DNA of 64,000 nt from DASPKM01 sp963817075 (GCA_963817075.1 CAWFMT010000003.1:992001-1056000); one strand, 5' to 3'. Positions 34,424 to 44,615 are shown, numbered from the stretch's first letter. Translations and numbers: made by a program. Notes: generated from the sequence alone by a model not told the origin.

Positions 34424-36142
34424 ATGATCATGAATAAACGCGTGATCAGCGGCCTGCTGATCGCATTCACGCTCTCCTTGGTGGGTAGTACCAGCACCTC
34501 TGCCCAGGGCACAAGCCAGAAAAAGGAAACTCCAAGAGGCTGGCATACACTGGACAAAGAGAAGGATGGTTATTATGGAGTCAGCCTTGACAAAGCTTAT
34601 GAATTTGTTAAAGGAAAAAAAGGCAATACGGTTATTGTTGCCGTAATAGATTCAGGGATCGACACTCTACACGAGGACCTGCGTGAGATCCTTTGGCGTA
34701 ATCCAAAGGAAATACCCGGCAATGGTATTGATGATGATGGCAATGGTTATGTTGATGATATTTTCGGCTGGAATTTCCTTGGTGGAAAGGATGGCAGGAA
34801 TGTGACCAAGGATTCTTATGAAGGAGCAAGGGTATACCATAAACTGAAAGCAAAGTATGCCGGTAAGGAAATAGATCCGTCTACACTTAGTCCTGAAGCA
34901 AAAGCTGAATATGAAGTTTGGTTAAAAGCGCGCAAGAAAATTGAAGGCGAAGAAGTCGGGGGTGGCATTGATCTGATGATCTTCAAGAGAGCCCTTCAAT
35001 CTGCGATCAAAAATGATAGCGTAGTTCGCAAGGCGATTGGCAAAGAAATATACACTGGAAAGGAATTGCAGGAATTCACTGCAAGTACTCCAGAAGCGAG
35101 ATCAGCCAAAAATGCCTTTCTCTATCTATTCAAGGCATATGATATAATGGACCAAACAAACCAGGAGTTCATTTCAGATTTCTCAGAATTCATCAGTTCA
35201 GAAGAGCGTAAGGCTGAAGCGAAAGAACGAGTTCCTACACCTTATCGTCAGGAAATAGTTCAGGATAATGAAGAAGATATTAATGATAAGAACTATGGAA
35301 ATTCAAATGTGATGGTTGATATCGAGTCTCCGGTGCATGGCACTCACGTAGCTGGAATTATTGCAGCAAAACGCAATAATGGAAAGGGAATGGATGGTAT
35401 TGCGGATAATGTTCAGATCATGATGTTGCGTGCCGTTCCTGACGGTGATGAACACGACAAGGATATTGCGCTTGCAATACGTTATGCAGTTGACAATGGT
35501 GCAAAGATCATCAATATGAGCTTTGGAAAAGATTTTTCACCGAATAAGAAGTGGGTGGATGAAGCTGTAAAATATGCGGAGAGTAAGGGAGTGTTGCTTG
35601 TTCATGCAGCTGGTAATGATCATAAGAATATTGATACAACAGATAACTATCCAAATTCAAATCTTGAATATCTTAAAGTAAGAGCTAATAATTATATCTC
35701 TGTTGGTGCAAGCAGTGATCCAACAGCGGAATCCGGATTCAAAAGCTTTACAGCCTCATTTTCAAATTATGGCAAGAACCAGGTTGATGTTTTTGCTCCG
35801 GGAACTAAAATTTATTCCACTACTCCTGGAAGTAATTATCGGAATCTCCAGGGAACAAGTATGGCATCACCGGTAGTTGCCGGAGTTGCGGCATTAGTAC
35901 TCTCTTACTATCCTAACCTTACACCTGCCCAATTGAAATGGGTAATTGAAAAAAGTGCCACTCCCCTTACTGCCAAGGTAAAATTGCCTGGAAGTGAAGA
36001 TGAGATGGTTATGCTTTCAGAGATAAGCAGAACTGGAGGAGTTGTTAATGCATATGCTGCTTTGAAGCTGGCTGAAACTTTGAAGCCTTCCAAAAAAGAG
36101 AATCTTCCCAAATCGAGCTTGAAAAACAAGAAGAACGGCTAG
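34424..36142 (+). CDS. Secreted S8 subtilisin-like serine peptidase
   Basis: Protein of 572 residues with a signal peptide (cleavage after TSTSAQ). Catalytic Asp near 76 in AVIDSGIDTLHEDL, His near 304 in SPVHGTHVAGI, and Ser near 478 in QGTSMASPVVAG. Between Asp and His there is an insert of about 200 residues (roughly 100-295), mostly helical and charged, which is unusual in length but occurs in Bacteroidota S8 peptidases. No sorting domain at the C-terminus, which ends in a Lys/Ser-rich tail. A strong terminator follows. Confidence 0.93.
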   Translation: MIMNKRVISGLLIAFTLSLVGSTSTSAQGTSQKKETPRGWHTLDKEKDGYYGVSLDKAYEFVKGKKGNTVIVAVIDSGIDTLHEDLREILWRNPKEIPGNGIDDDGNGYVDDIFGWNFLGGKDGRNVTKDSYEGARVYHKLKAKYAGKEIDPSTLSPEAKAEYEVWLKARKKIEGEEVGGGIDLMIFKRALQSAIKNDSVVRKAIGKEIYTGKELQEFTASTPEARSAKNAFLYLFKAYDIMDQTNQEFISDFSEFISSEERKAEAKERVPTPYRQEIVQDNEEDINDKNYGNSNVMVDIESPVHGTHVAGIIAAKRNNGKGMDGIADNVQIMMLRAVPDGDEHDKDIALAIRYAVDNGAKIINMSFGKDFSPNKKWVDEAVKYAESKGVLLVHAAGNDHKNIDTTDNYPNSNLEYLKVRANNYISVGASSDPTAESGFKSFTASFSNYGKNQVDVFAPGTKIYSTTPGSNYRNLQGTSMASPVVAGVAALVLSYYPNLTPAQLKWVIEKSATPLTAKVKLPGSEDEMVMLSEISRTGGVVNAYAALKLAETLKPSKKENLPKSSLKNKKNG

Positions 36143-36172
36143 GAATAACAGTTAGATAAAATATTTACATGT

Positions 36173-36203
36173 AAGCCGCCTTCAAACAGGCGGCTTTTTC
36201 TTT
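36173..36203 (+). terminator. Rho-independent terminator of the subtilase gene
   Basis: AAGCCGCC, loop TTCAAACA, GGCGGCTT, then TTTCTTTTT. Eight-pair stem and clean T tract. Confidence 0.88.
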
Positions 36204-36250
36204 TTCCTGATGTTTTATTTGATACTTTTAATGTTCCAAAAAATTTATTT

Positions 36251-36772
36251 ATGCCAGGGAAAGCAGACGTTCTTGCCGCCGAATATTATCATACCTATAT
36301 TAATAAAGCCTCTGATGATGAATTGCTGAGTGCAATTGAAAAGAATTCCAAAAATTTCCGCAAGTTGCTAAAGAAAATACCTAAGAAAAAGATCGATCAT
36401 GCGTATGCTGAAGGCAAATGGACAATTAAAGAATTATTACAACACATAATAGATGCAGAACGAGTCTTTGCATTCAGGGCGCTCAATTTCGCCAGAAAAG
36501 ATGCGAGCCCTCTCCCAAGTTTCGATGAAAATAACTGGGCTGCAAATTCACAGGCAGGTCAGCGCTCATGGAATGATCTGGTAGACGAATTCAAAACCGT
36601 TAGAGCATCCAATGAGATCATGTTTGCTTCCTTCTCCGATGATCAACTTCGCTCAATAGGTATTGCAAGCGGTAAGGAATTCAATGTACTAGCAATTGGA
36701 TATATCCTGGCGGGCCACGTAGAACATCATATCGATATCATTAAGGACCGATACCTTACAAAAAAATCATAG
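36251..36772 (+). CDS. DinB-family four-helix metalloprotein
   Basis: Protein of 173 residues. DinB_2 motifs: HAYAEGKWTIKELLQHIIDAERVFAFRAL and the C-terminal AGHVEHHIDIIKDRY supply the metal-binding histidines. Such proteins belong to the DinB/YfiT group, including thiol-transferases with bacillithiol or mycothiol; the precise reaction is unknown here. Isolated gene. Confidence 0.88.
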   Translation: MPGKADVLAAEYYHTYINKASDDELLSAIEKNSKNFRKLLKKIPKKKIDHAYAEGKWTIKELLQHIIDAERVFAFRALNFARKDASPLPSFDENNWAANSQAGQRSWNDLVDEFKTVRASNEIMFASFSDDQLRSIGIASGKEFNVLAIGYILAGHVEHHIDIIKDRYLTKKS

Positions 36773-36833
36773 AGATCGATCAATTTCTTAAGGAGTTGTA
36801 AAATCTTGGCAGCATTCTTGCGTTTTCCTGTAC

Positions 36834-38756
36834 ATGAAAATCCGTCCTATGCTAACCCTGGCATTGGTAACCCTTGCCTATGCCTCAAACTCCCAGGTAA
36901 ACTATACCGCTAACGACTTCGCACACGTGAATTCCTATAATGGGAATTTTCTTTTTGGATCTAATCTTGGCTGGTATTCTTCATGGGATGATCAAAGCCT
37001 TGCAGACATTGCAGCCGGGAACCCTTCCAGAAATGTTAGAGGTGCCGGAGTCAAAACACTAAGACCATCTTTGTATGAAGAATTCCTTGAAAGTTGGGGA
37101 TATGATGTTCGGTTAGCCGAATTCAATCATTACCAATCTTTAGGTATTCGTGATAATACTGTCTTCCTGGGTTTGCCTGCAGCGGCCAATCATAAAGACA
37201 ATGCCCATTACGGTGGTTGTGCTGACGAATCAAATCTTTTTCAAAACATGTACACTCCCATTTGGGATGGGGGAGCAAATGGAACTCCCGTAAACGAGAA
37301 CAATTATTTTGCTCTCTACGTTTACAAAACTGTATCCCGTTATAAGACCTATACCAAATTCTGGGAGATCATCAATGAGCCCGACTTCAGCTATTCTGCA
37401 TTGAGCTGGGCTGATGTTGGAACACCTGGAAATTGGTGGCAGAACAATCCTGCCCCTTGTGATCTCGCTAATCTAAAGGCTCCTATATTTCATTACATAA
37501 GACTTTTGCGCATAAGCTATGAGGTGATAAAGACAATTGATCCTACAGCCTATGTAGCAACCGGTGGTATTGGTTATCCAAGTTTCCTGGATGCCGTCCT
37601 TCGCAATACAGATAATCCCGTGGATGGTTCTGTAACGGCAGAATATCCATTGAAGGGTGGTGCTTATTTCGATGTTCTAAGCTTCCACTCCTATCCTGCA
37701 TATGATCTTAAGTATTGGGATAATAGCATTATGCAAATGGTTTATACCCGTCATTCAGATGCAGCGGCAAATGCATTTATAAACCTGAAGAATACTTTTC
37801 AGACGGTCTTATCTAACTACGGTTATAACGGCACAACCTACCCGCAAAAAATATGGATTTGCACAGAAAGTAATATTCCCAAGAAGGCAGTCGGTGGCCT
37901 GATCGGGTCTATTGAAGCACAGAGAAATTATATTTTGAAAGCGATCGTTGAAGCACAGCGAAATAATATCAGGCAATTGTATGTTTTCAATCTTGGTGAT
38001 GATAAAACACTCGCTGAAGCATCAGATGGATTTCAAACAATGGGTCTTTATCAAAAGCTGGAGGGAATTGGTCCTCTCGCCAATGGCGGAGTTTACAATC
38101 AGCAGTATAATGAAATGGGAATCTCTTACAAAACCGCTTCTGATATATTAAGTGGCTTTGCATATGATAACAACCGTACACAGCTTCTTAATCTTTCAGG
38201 CACTTCAAAGGGTGCTGCCTTTAAAGACAATACTGGTGGATATGTATATGTTCTTTGGGCTGCGACCAGCATAGATGGATCGGAAGCAACTTCATCGACT
38301 TATTCTTTTCCTTTAGGTTTGAACCTTGCTTCAATGATCAATAAGCGTGAATGGAATTATTCTGTATCAGGAATTACAAGCACTATCTCTTCTTCAAATA
38401 TTGCCCTTTCAGGAACGCCGATATTTCTATATGAAAGTCTGTTGTTGGTTGACCTACACCAGGATTCAGCTAGAAAGAGGATAACAGAGAAAGAGTTACA
38501 GGTGATTGTTTCTCCAAATCCGGCCAGCGCTGAGGCCACAGTGAAATTTACTTTGAAGAATACTTCCAATGTGAGCCTTGAATTGTTTGATGCAAATGGA
38601 AAGCAGATTCAATCTATCATCCAATCAAAATCCTTCCCTAAGGGGACACATACTATTCCATTGAAAATGGTTAGGGAACTGGCTGGAGGTATTTATTATG
38701 TTCGATTTGAAACTCCCAATGCGAAGTTCATAAAGAAACTCGTGGTAGCTCGATAA
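36834..38756 (+). CDS. T9SS-secreted glycoside-hydrolase-like protein
   Basis: Exported protein of 640 residues with a signal peptide (RPMLTLALVTLAYASNSQ). The catalytic part is a clan-A (beta/alpha)8 barrel: FWEIINEPDFSYSAL holds a probable acid/base Glu and KIWICTESNIPKKA a probable nucleophile Glu. It belongs near GH39/GH5 but I cannot assign a family. After a beta-sandwich (about 440-545) comes a type A Por sorting domain (VIVSPNPASAEATVKFTL, ELFDANGKQI, GGIYYVRFET, KFIKKLVV), which directs export by the type IX system and surface attachment. Repeats follow the gene. Confidence 0.82.
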   Translation: MKIRPMLTLALVTLAYASNSQVNYTANDFAHVNSYNGNFLFGSNLGWYSSWDDQSLADIAAGNPSRNVRGAGVKTLRPSLYEEFLESWGYDVRLAEFNHYQSLGIRDNTVFLGLPAAANHKDNAHYGGCADESNLFQNMYTPIWDGGANGTPVNENNYFALYVYKTVSRYKTYTKFWEIINEPDFSYSALSWADVGTPGNWWQNNPAPCDLANLKAPIFHYIRLLRISYEVIKTIDPTAYVATGGIGYPSFLDAVLRNTDNPVDGSVTAEYPLKGGAYFDVLSFHSYPAYDLKYWDNSIMQMVYTRHSDAAANAFINLKNTFQTVLSNYGYNGTTYPQKIWICTESNIPKKAVGGLIGSIEAQRNYILKAIVEAQRNNIRQLYVFNLGDDKTLAEASDGFQTMGLYQKLEGIGPLANGGVYNQQYNEMGISYKTASDILSGFAYDNNRTQLLNLSGTSKGAAFKDNTGGYVYVLWAATSIDGSEATSSTYSFPLGLNLASMINKREWNYSVSGITSTISSSNIALSGTPIFLYESLLLVDLHQDSARKRITEKELQVIVSPNPASAEATVKFTLKNTSNVSLELFDANGKQIQSIIQSKSFPKGTHTIPLKMVRELAGGIYYVRFETPNAKFIKKLVVAR

Positions 38757-38767
38757 GTAGTGGAAGA

Positions 38768-38987
38768 CTAACCGCCAGGAAACGAAGGCGCAAAGTTCCG
38801 CCAGAATCCTTGCGTTCCTCCGCGCCTTCTGGCATACTTCATAGAATGGGAAGGATGTATTCACTGATTTTTGTAACGCAAAGAGCGCAATGAAATCGCA
38901 ATGATCGCAGAGAGTTATTATGAGGGTAAAGCATTTACCAGACTCTCTTTGCGATTCTTAGCGTATACTTTGCGCCCTTTGCGATAC
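38768..38987. repeat. Two adjacent diverged GCAAAG-type palindromes
   Basis: 38768-38834 begins CTAACCGCCAGGAAACG and ends CGCGCCTTCTGGCA, with the right end eroded. 38871-38987 is a longer variant with GTAACGCAAAGAGCGCAA and TTGCGCCCTTTGCGATAC arms. Together they fill most of the 359-base gap, which holds no gene. Confidence 0.7.
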
Positions 38988-39052
38988 CTCTACATTAAAA
39001 AACAAGTATCCAGGCCCATTATTTTTGCGTAAAGAGCGACATTGCAAATAAA

Positions 39053-39083
39053 TAATAAAAAGACCGAAGCAATGCTTCGGCCT
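39053..39083 (-). terminator. Rho-independent terminator of the S41 peptidase gene
   Basis: On the minus strand GGCCGAAGC ATT GCTTCGGTC followed by TTTTTATTATT. Preceded by a CAAATTTT stutter at 39089-39113. Confidence 0.85.
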
Positions 39084-39114
39084 ATATTTTCAAATTTTCA
39101 AATTTTCAAATTCA

Positions 39115-41271
39115 TTAATTTCTCTTCACCAGGTTTCTCTGTGTAATCATATCATCCACTACTTTCACTGCTTCACCCAGGTAGATATCTGACTTTAGAT
39201 TCTTCAACCAATTATTATAACGTTCGCCTTTAGCTGAATCATCCTTGTACTTGTTTGCATCCTGAGGCAGGGTTTCAACTGATAATTGTTGACTAAGTTT
39301 ATTCAAACTATCAATTTGTTTCACTGCCAGGCGAATCTGACCTTGTTCAAGTTTGTATTTAGAAAGACTGAGAGAGTATTGGCGATCATTTTGTTTTGAA
39401 AGCCATTCTGCGTTATTTCTGATCAGGTTGAATGCTGCGCTATTCTTTACCCTGTCTTCGCTATGAGTACGAACAATGTTCACATCATAATCAGCCTTCC
39501 ATGGATTATAGTCAGCCTTCCGGATCTCATCCCATGGTAAGGCATCAGGATTGTCTTTTTCACGGATCTTGCTGTATTCAAATACATCAGGAATGATTAC
39601 ATCTGAAGAAACTCCCTTCAACTGAGTGGAGCCACCATTTATGCGATAAAATTTCTGCAGTGTCAACTTAATAGTTCCAAGGTCACTATCTGTCTGCAAA
39701 AATCCAAGGTTCTTATCAAGACCAATGTTTCTTTGAACAGTTCCTTTTCCATATGTAGTAGTGCTACCAATTACAACACCACGTTTGTAATCCTGGATAG
39801 CAGCTGCAAATATTTCTGAAGCAGAAGCACTCAGCTCGTTTACCATTACTGCAAGAGGACCATCATATAAAACCGAACGGTCTTTGTCGCGAAGTATTTG
39901 CGCCTTTCCTTCTCTATCCTTAACCTGCACAATTGGGCCTTCTTCAATGAAAAGCCCGGCCATTTGCACAACATCATATAAAGAACCACCTCCATTATTG
40001 CGAAGGTCTATAATGATTCCATCAACCTTTTGTTCTTTGAGTTTGGTAACCTCTTTTGCAACATCAACATACGATCTGTTCCCTTGCGGGTTATCGAAAT
40101 CAGCATAAAATTCAGGAAGGAAAATATATCCAATTTTGCCAGTAGGTGAATTCACTACTGCAGATCTTGCAAAAGTTTCATCCTGCACTATTTCATCGCG
40201 GATAAGGGAAACAATCTTAATGCTGCCATCTACTTTTTTGACTGTCAACCTAACCTCAGTTCCTTTAGAACCACGAATAAGCTTAACTGCATCTTCAACA
40301 AGATATCCGGTCAGATCAACAGGTTCTTTTTCTCCCTGTCCTACTTTCTGAATAGCGTCTCCAACTTGTATTTGGCCTGATTTCCATGCTGGACTTCCAG
40401 TTAAAAGTGTTCCGATCTTGATTGATCCATCATCATCACGCAGAGAGGCGCCAATTCCAAAAAACCGGCCACTCATCTGTTCATCAAAATATCTTTTTTC
40501 AACCGGAGGGAAGAAAGTTGTATGCGGATCCATTGATTCCGTGATGGTGTTCACCAACATATTGAACCTGTCATCATCAGTCATTTTGAACTTCAAACGA
40601 TCAAAATAGCGCTCCATGATCTTCACTGCCCTTGCTCTTGCATCCTTTTCTAATTGTTCGTTGGTCTTGGCAACAAACCCCTCTTTTCCTTTATTGGTTT
40701 CCTGTCCATCCAGCAAATCTGAATAGCGCTCCAAAACCATGAACTTCAAACGTTTTCTCCAGGCCTCTTTCCTCTCAGCTTCGGAACCTGGAAATTGGAC
40801 TTTTTCATAGTCCAGGTTTATAGATTCATCTTTTGTAAAATCGAATGGTTTATCTAGAATTTCTTTATAGATGCTCTCGGCCTCAGCAAGGCGTTTCTTG
40901 TATATTTCAACGAAGGCGGGGAAGAACTGAATTGCCGCTCCGTTTATTTCGTCATCGATCCTTGAATCATATTTGCGCAGGGCTTCAATGTCTGATTTCA
41001 ACAGGATATTCTTCTCAGCATCAATATCACCCAGGTATTTATTGAAAATCTCCTGCGAGAATTTATCATCAAGCTTCTTAGGGCTATAATGGATTTCCTC
41101 CAGCATGATCCCCACATTGCGGAGAATCTTCTCATACTTCGTAGGGGTTGGTTCACTACCCAATCCAAGGGTACGAAATCCAACGAAGATTCCGGCGGCC
41201 AGGATCAGTAGTACCACGGGTAGATTGCGCTTGTTAATCATATACTTTAAGACTTTGGTCATTGCTTCCAA
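39115..41271 (-). CDS. S41 carboxy-terminal processing peptidase (Prc/Tsp-like)
   Basis: Periplasmic tail-specific protease of 718 residues. Signal/anchor near residues 15-32 (LPVVLLILAAGIFVGF), N-terminal helical domain, PDZ domain (GIGASLRDDDGSIKIGTLL, GDAIQKVGQG), then the catalytic core with Ser in VNELSASASEIFAAAI and Lys in TTTYGKGTVQRN. A long C-terminal DUF3340-type domain follows. The dyad is intact. Single gene with its own terminator; typical roles are quality control and lipoprotein or penicillin-binding-protein processing. Confidence 0.94.
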   Translation of the reverse strand: MEAMTKVLKYMINKRNLPVVLLILAAGIFVGFRTLGLGSEPTPTKYEKILRNVGIMLEEIHYSPKKLDDKFSQEIFNKYLGDIDAEKNILLKSDIEALRKYDSRIDDEINGAAIQFFPAFVEIYKKRLAEAESIYKEILDKPFDFTKDESINLDYEKVQFPGSEAERKEAWRKRLKFMVLERYSDLLDGQETNKGKEGFVAKTNEQLEKDARARAVKIMERYFDRLKFKMTDDDRFNMLVNTITESMDPHTTFFPPVEKRYFDEQMSGRFFGIGASLRDDDGSIKIGTLLTGSPAWKSGQIQVGDAIQKVGQGEKEPVDLTGYLVEDAVKLIRGSKGTEVRLTVKKVDGSIKIVSLIRDEIVQDETFARSAVVNSPTGKIGYIFLPEFYADFDNPQGNRSYVDVAKEVTKLKEQKVDGIIIDLRNNGGGSLYDVVQMAGLFIEEGPIVQVKDREGKAQILRDKDRSVLYDGPLAVMVNELSASASEIFAAAIQDYKRGVVIGSTTTYGKGTVQRNIGLDKNLGFLQTDSDLGTIKLTLQKFYRINGGSTQLKGVSSDVIIPDVFEYSKIREKDNPDALPWDEIRKADYNPWKADYDVNIVRTHSEDRVKNSAAFNLIRNNAEWLSKQNDRQYSLSLSKYKLEQGQIRLAVKQIDSLNKLSQQLSVETLPQDANKYKDDSAKGERYNNWLKNLKSDIYLGEAVKVVDDMITQRNLVKRN

Positions 41272-41401
41272 AAATAACGATAATTGATGCGTGTTGTTGT
41301 CGCCACAATAATATTAACAACAGCTTTGCCACAAATTGTATGAGTGGAATTTGATGTAAAAATCTGTGAAAGAAATGTACATGACGAAGGCCCCTTTTTT
41401 A

Positions 41402-41487
41402 GAGTTTGAATGTTTGAGTGTTTGAGAGTTGAATCCACTTCCCGATCATGGCATTTAACATTCAAACAATCAAACAATCAAACTTCT
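41402..41487. repeat. TTTGAATGTTTGAG / CATTCAAACAATCAAAC inverted stutter
   Basis: A long hairpin with arms of about 30 bases made from GTTTGA-like units on the left and TCAAAC units on the right. It lies in the 375-base gap between the S41 gene and tRNA-His; nothing else is recognised there. Confidence 0.65.
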
Positions 41488-41645
41488 GAATCGACAACTG
41501 GCAGAGAAGAATGTGAATTTGCTTTGAGGGAGCGTGGGAATGAAATTTGTAGTGTTATGAGGTATATATTCATCAGAAATGAAAAAACCGCCAAGTTTTG
41601 ACTGTGGATGCCGGATGGCAGACAGTTTCGACCTGACGGTGAGTG

Positions 41646-41720
41646 GGTGACTGACCGGGTTCGAACCGGCGACCCTTAGAACCACAATCTAATGCTCTAA
41701 CCAGCTGAGCTACAGCCACC
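41646..41720 (-). tRNA. tRNA-His (GTG)
   Basis: Reading the minus strand, the acceptor GTGGCTG pairs with CAGTCAC, the D arm is GCTCAGCTGGTTAGAGC, the anticodon arm is TTAGA-TTGTGGT-TCTAA with GTG at 34-36, and the T arm is CCGGTTCGAACCCGG. An extra G at -1 opposite C73 is the histidine identity mark. CCA is not fully encoded. Confidence 0.95.
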
Positions 41721-41944
41721 ATAAACCCTATTGATCTGTTCAGCAGGGGAGCAAAAATAATGGAAATTGAATTTTATTCAAAGAAAGAAAATTCCGAATC
41801 TGTCCCATTTCTCTCCAATTGACCTCCTTTTAAAACGGATTTCAAAAAGAAACTCAAATATTTCCGAAGGCACCGTATCAATTTGGCGTCCAATACAAAA
41901 AATTTAAGAATTCACCTTTGCCCAACTTTTTCCAAAACAGTCTC

Positions 41945-44590
41945 ATGAAAAATCTATTAGTTCTGGCTTTAGTTCTTACACAGCTTTCAGTTTTAGCCCA
42001 ACAGCCCGGTCCCGGAAGGGCAGGAATGCAACGAAATGGCCAATCATTGAATATCGGCCACCTCTACGGTAAGATTGTAGACGGTAAGACAAACAAACCT
42101 GTTGATGGGGTTTCCATACAGTTGATATTATCCAAGATGGATACGGCCACAAAGAAGCCAAAAGACAGTGTAATGGCTGGAATGTTCACCAATAGAAGAG
42201 GTGAATTCAGCTTTGAAGGCGTACCGGTTTTTGGCAACCTGCGGTTAGCAATCACTACGGTAGGGTATAAAATGATCGAACAGAGGGTCTCCTTCAGCAT
42301 GCAGCCTGGTGGAGATATGATGTCTGCAATTGATAAAGATCTTGGAAATATCAAGCTTGAGGAAGATGCTAAGGTTCTCGAACAGGTAACTGTAACTGGA
42401 TCCAAGTCGCTGGTGCAACTAGGTGTTGATCGAAAAGTATTTAATGTAGAAAAGAATCTTACTTCTGTTGGTGGAACTGCCGTTGATGTTATGCGGAATG
42501 TTCCATCAGTAGCAGTTGACATAGATGGAAATGTGACCTTGCGGAATAATGCACCTCAGATTTTTGTTGACGGAAGACCATCAACTCTAACACTTGAGCA
42601 AATTCCTGCAGATGCCATTCAGAGTATTGAACTAATTACCAATCCATCGGCAAAATTTGATGCTTCCGGTGGAAGTTCTGGAATCATCAATATCGTATTG
42701 AAGAAGACCAGGAAGACAGGTTACAATGGAAACATCCGTACTGGTATCGATTCCAGAGGTCGCGTCAACTTCGGTGGTGATATCAACCTGCGTCAGGGAA
42801 AAGTTAATCTCTTCGGAAATGCAAATTTCAATCAAAGAAAATCTATAGGAAACGGTACGACTGACAGGGTTACTTTTAATACTACTCCCAATTCAATCAG
42901 TCACCAGGAGGATAAGAATATTGGTCGTGGCCAATTTGCTTTTGGAAGGCTTGGCCTTGATTATTTTATTGATAACAGAAATACGATTACGGTTTCTGGA
43001 GTTGCCGTTCGAGGCAAATTCAGACCGATAACCGAAACCGATCTTTTCTACAACCGCGTTGGTAGTTCAACGCCAGATACATTCTCCAGAAGGATTTCCA
43101 ATACTGAAGGGAACTTCAGGAATTTTGGAGGGATGATGAGCTTTAAGCACAACTTCCCGAAGGCAGGCAAAGAATGGACTGCGGATATCAATTATAACAG
43201 GAGCCGCAACAATAATTTCAATACAGTTACCTCGAATACATATGCTTTTAAAGGCGGGCCACAACTTGGTTCTTATACTCAAATTCAGGAAGGTGGCGGT
43301 AACAACCAATTCCTGACTTTGCAAACTGATTATTCAAACCCATTAAAAGAAAAATCGAAGTTTGAAATGGGTGCAAGGGCAAGTATCAGAAAGGTTGTAA
43401 GCAGCAATCAGATCAGTTTGAGAGCGCCCGATGGCAGTCTTAAAGTGAGTGATTCACTCTCTTCAACTTATAGCAATGATGAAGAGGTATATGCAGGGTA
43501 TGCAACTTTTTCAAACCAGGTTAAAAATTTTGGATACCAGTTGGGTCTCAGACTTGAGAGTTCAGAATATCAGGGAAGATTAGGTAGAAAATTTTCGGGC
43601 AAGGATTCCATTACAGAATTCAGCAACAGTTTTCCTATCAGTCTTTTCCCAAGTCTTTTCCTTACTCAAAAATTGAAAGCTGATCAGGAATTGCAGTTGA
43701 ACTATACGAGAAGGATCAACCGCCCAAATTTCTTCCAGCTGTTTCCTTTCATAGATTATAGCGATTCATTAAACCTGAGCCAGGGAAATCCAGGCTTGAG
43801 TCCTGAGTTCACTAACTCCCTTGAATTTTCATATATGAAAATGTTCAAAGGAAATAACAGTCTCTTGCTTAGTGCCTACTATAAGAATACAAATGATCTC
43901 ATCACGAGATATGCATACGACACATTGATCGCGGAAAAGCAACGCATCATCAATAGTTTCATCAATGCTAACTCCAGCAATATTTACGGGGTTGAACTTA
44001 CCGTGAGAAATGGACTTACAAAGTGGTGGGAACTTAATACAAACCTTAATCTTTTCTCTTCCAAGATCAATATTGATGATCCTACAGTTGATCAGCAAGA
44101 GAGGCTGTATAGCTTTTTTGCCAAGGTCAATAATAACTTCAAACTACCTAAGAATTTCACTATTCAGTTAAGTGGTGATTATACATCCAAAACCATTCTA
44201 CCTCCAGGAGGTAGTGGCGGTGGAGGTGGTGGCGGCGGTCGCGGTGGAGGTGGCGGAGGCGGTGGATTTTTCGGAGCGTCCCAATCCACTTCTCAGGGAT
44301 TTATCCGTCCTGCTTATGGTATTGATGCGGCGATCAGATTTGAATTCCTGAAAGAAAAGAGGGCTTCACTTTCATTAAGCGTGAACGATATCTTTAGAAC
44401 TCGCGTGAGTGATATTCATTCTGAATCGATCTTCTTTACGCAGGATGTATTTCGTCGCCGTGATCCACAGATCTTCAGGTTGAACTTCAACTTACGCTTC
44501 GGGAAATTCGATGTGAATCTCTTCAAGCGCAAGAATATTAGAGGTGAGCAGGAAGGAATTCAAGGTGGAATGCAGGGGGTGCAACAATAG
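41945..44590 (+). CDS. TonB-dependent-receptor-like outer-membrane protein (OMP_b-brl_3)
   Basis: Outer-membrane beta-barrel of about 881 residues (start ATG at 41945, MKNLLVLALVL; signal cleaved after VLAQQ). Order: carboxypeptidase-like regulatory domain (LYGKIVDGKTNKPVDGVSIQL), plug (VDVMRNVPSVAVDIDGNV, NPSAKFDASGGSSGIINIVL), then the outer-membrane barrel family 3 ending NLRFGKFDVNLFKRKN. A Gly-only stretch (about residues 760-785) sits in a predicted loop. No SusD partner, so this is an orphan receptor rather than a PUL component; ligand unknown. Confidence 0.92.
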   Translation: MKNLLVLALVLTQLSVLAQQPGPGRAGMQRNGQSLNIGHLYGKIVDGKTNKPVDGVSIQLILSKMDTATKKPKDSVMAGMFTNRRGEFSFEGVPVFGNLRLAITTVGYKMIEQRVSFSMQPGGDMMSAIDKDLGNIKLEEDAKVLEQVTVTGSKSLVQLGVDRKVFNVEKNLTSVGGTAVDVMRNVPSVAVDIDGNVTLRNNAPQIFVDGRPSTLTLEQIPADAIQSIELITNPSAKFDASGGSSGIINIVLKKTRKTGYNGNIRTGIDSRGRVNFGGDINLRQGKVNLFGNANFNQRKSIGNGTTDRVTFNTTPNSISHQEDKNIGRGQFAFGRLGLDYFIDNRNTITVSGVAVRGKFRPITETDLFYNRVGSSTPDTFSRRISNTEGNFRNFGGMMSFKHNFPKAGKEWTADINYNRSRNNNFNTVTSNTYAFKGGPQLGSYTQIQEGGGNNQFLTLQTDYSNPLKEKSKFEMGARASIRKVVSSNQISLRAPDGSLKVSDSLSSTYSNDEEVYAGYATFSNQVKNFGYQLGLRLESSEYQGRLGRKFSGKDSITEFSNSFPISLFPSLFLTQKLKADQELQLNYTRRINRPNFFQLFPFIDYSDSLNLSQGNPGLSPEFTNSLEFSYMKMFKGNNSLLLSAYYKNTNDLITRYAYDTLIAEKQRIINSFINANSSNIYGVELTVRNGLTKWWELNTNLNLFSSKINIDDPTVDQQERLYSFFAKVNNNFKLPKNFTIQLSGDYTSKTILPPGGSGGGGGGGGRGGGGGGGGFFGASQSTSQGFIRPAYGIDAAIRFEFLKEKRASLSLSVNDIFRTRVSDIHSESIFFTQDVFRRRDPQIFRLNFNLRFGKFDVNLFKRKNIRGEQEGIQGGMQGVQQ

Positions 44591-44615
44591 GATCGTGAGT
44601 CGTGAATCGTGAGTG

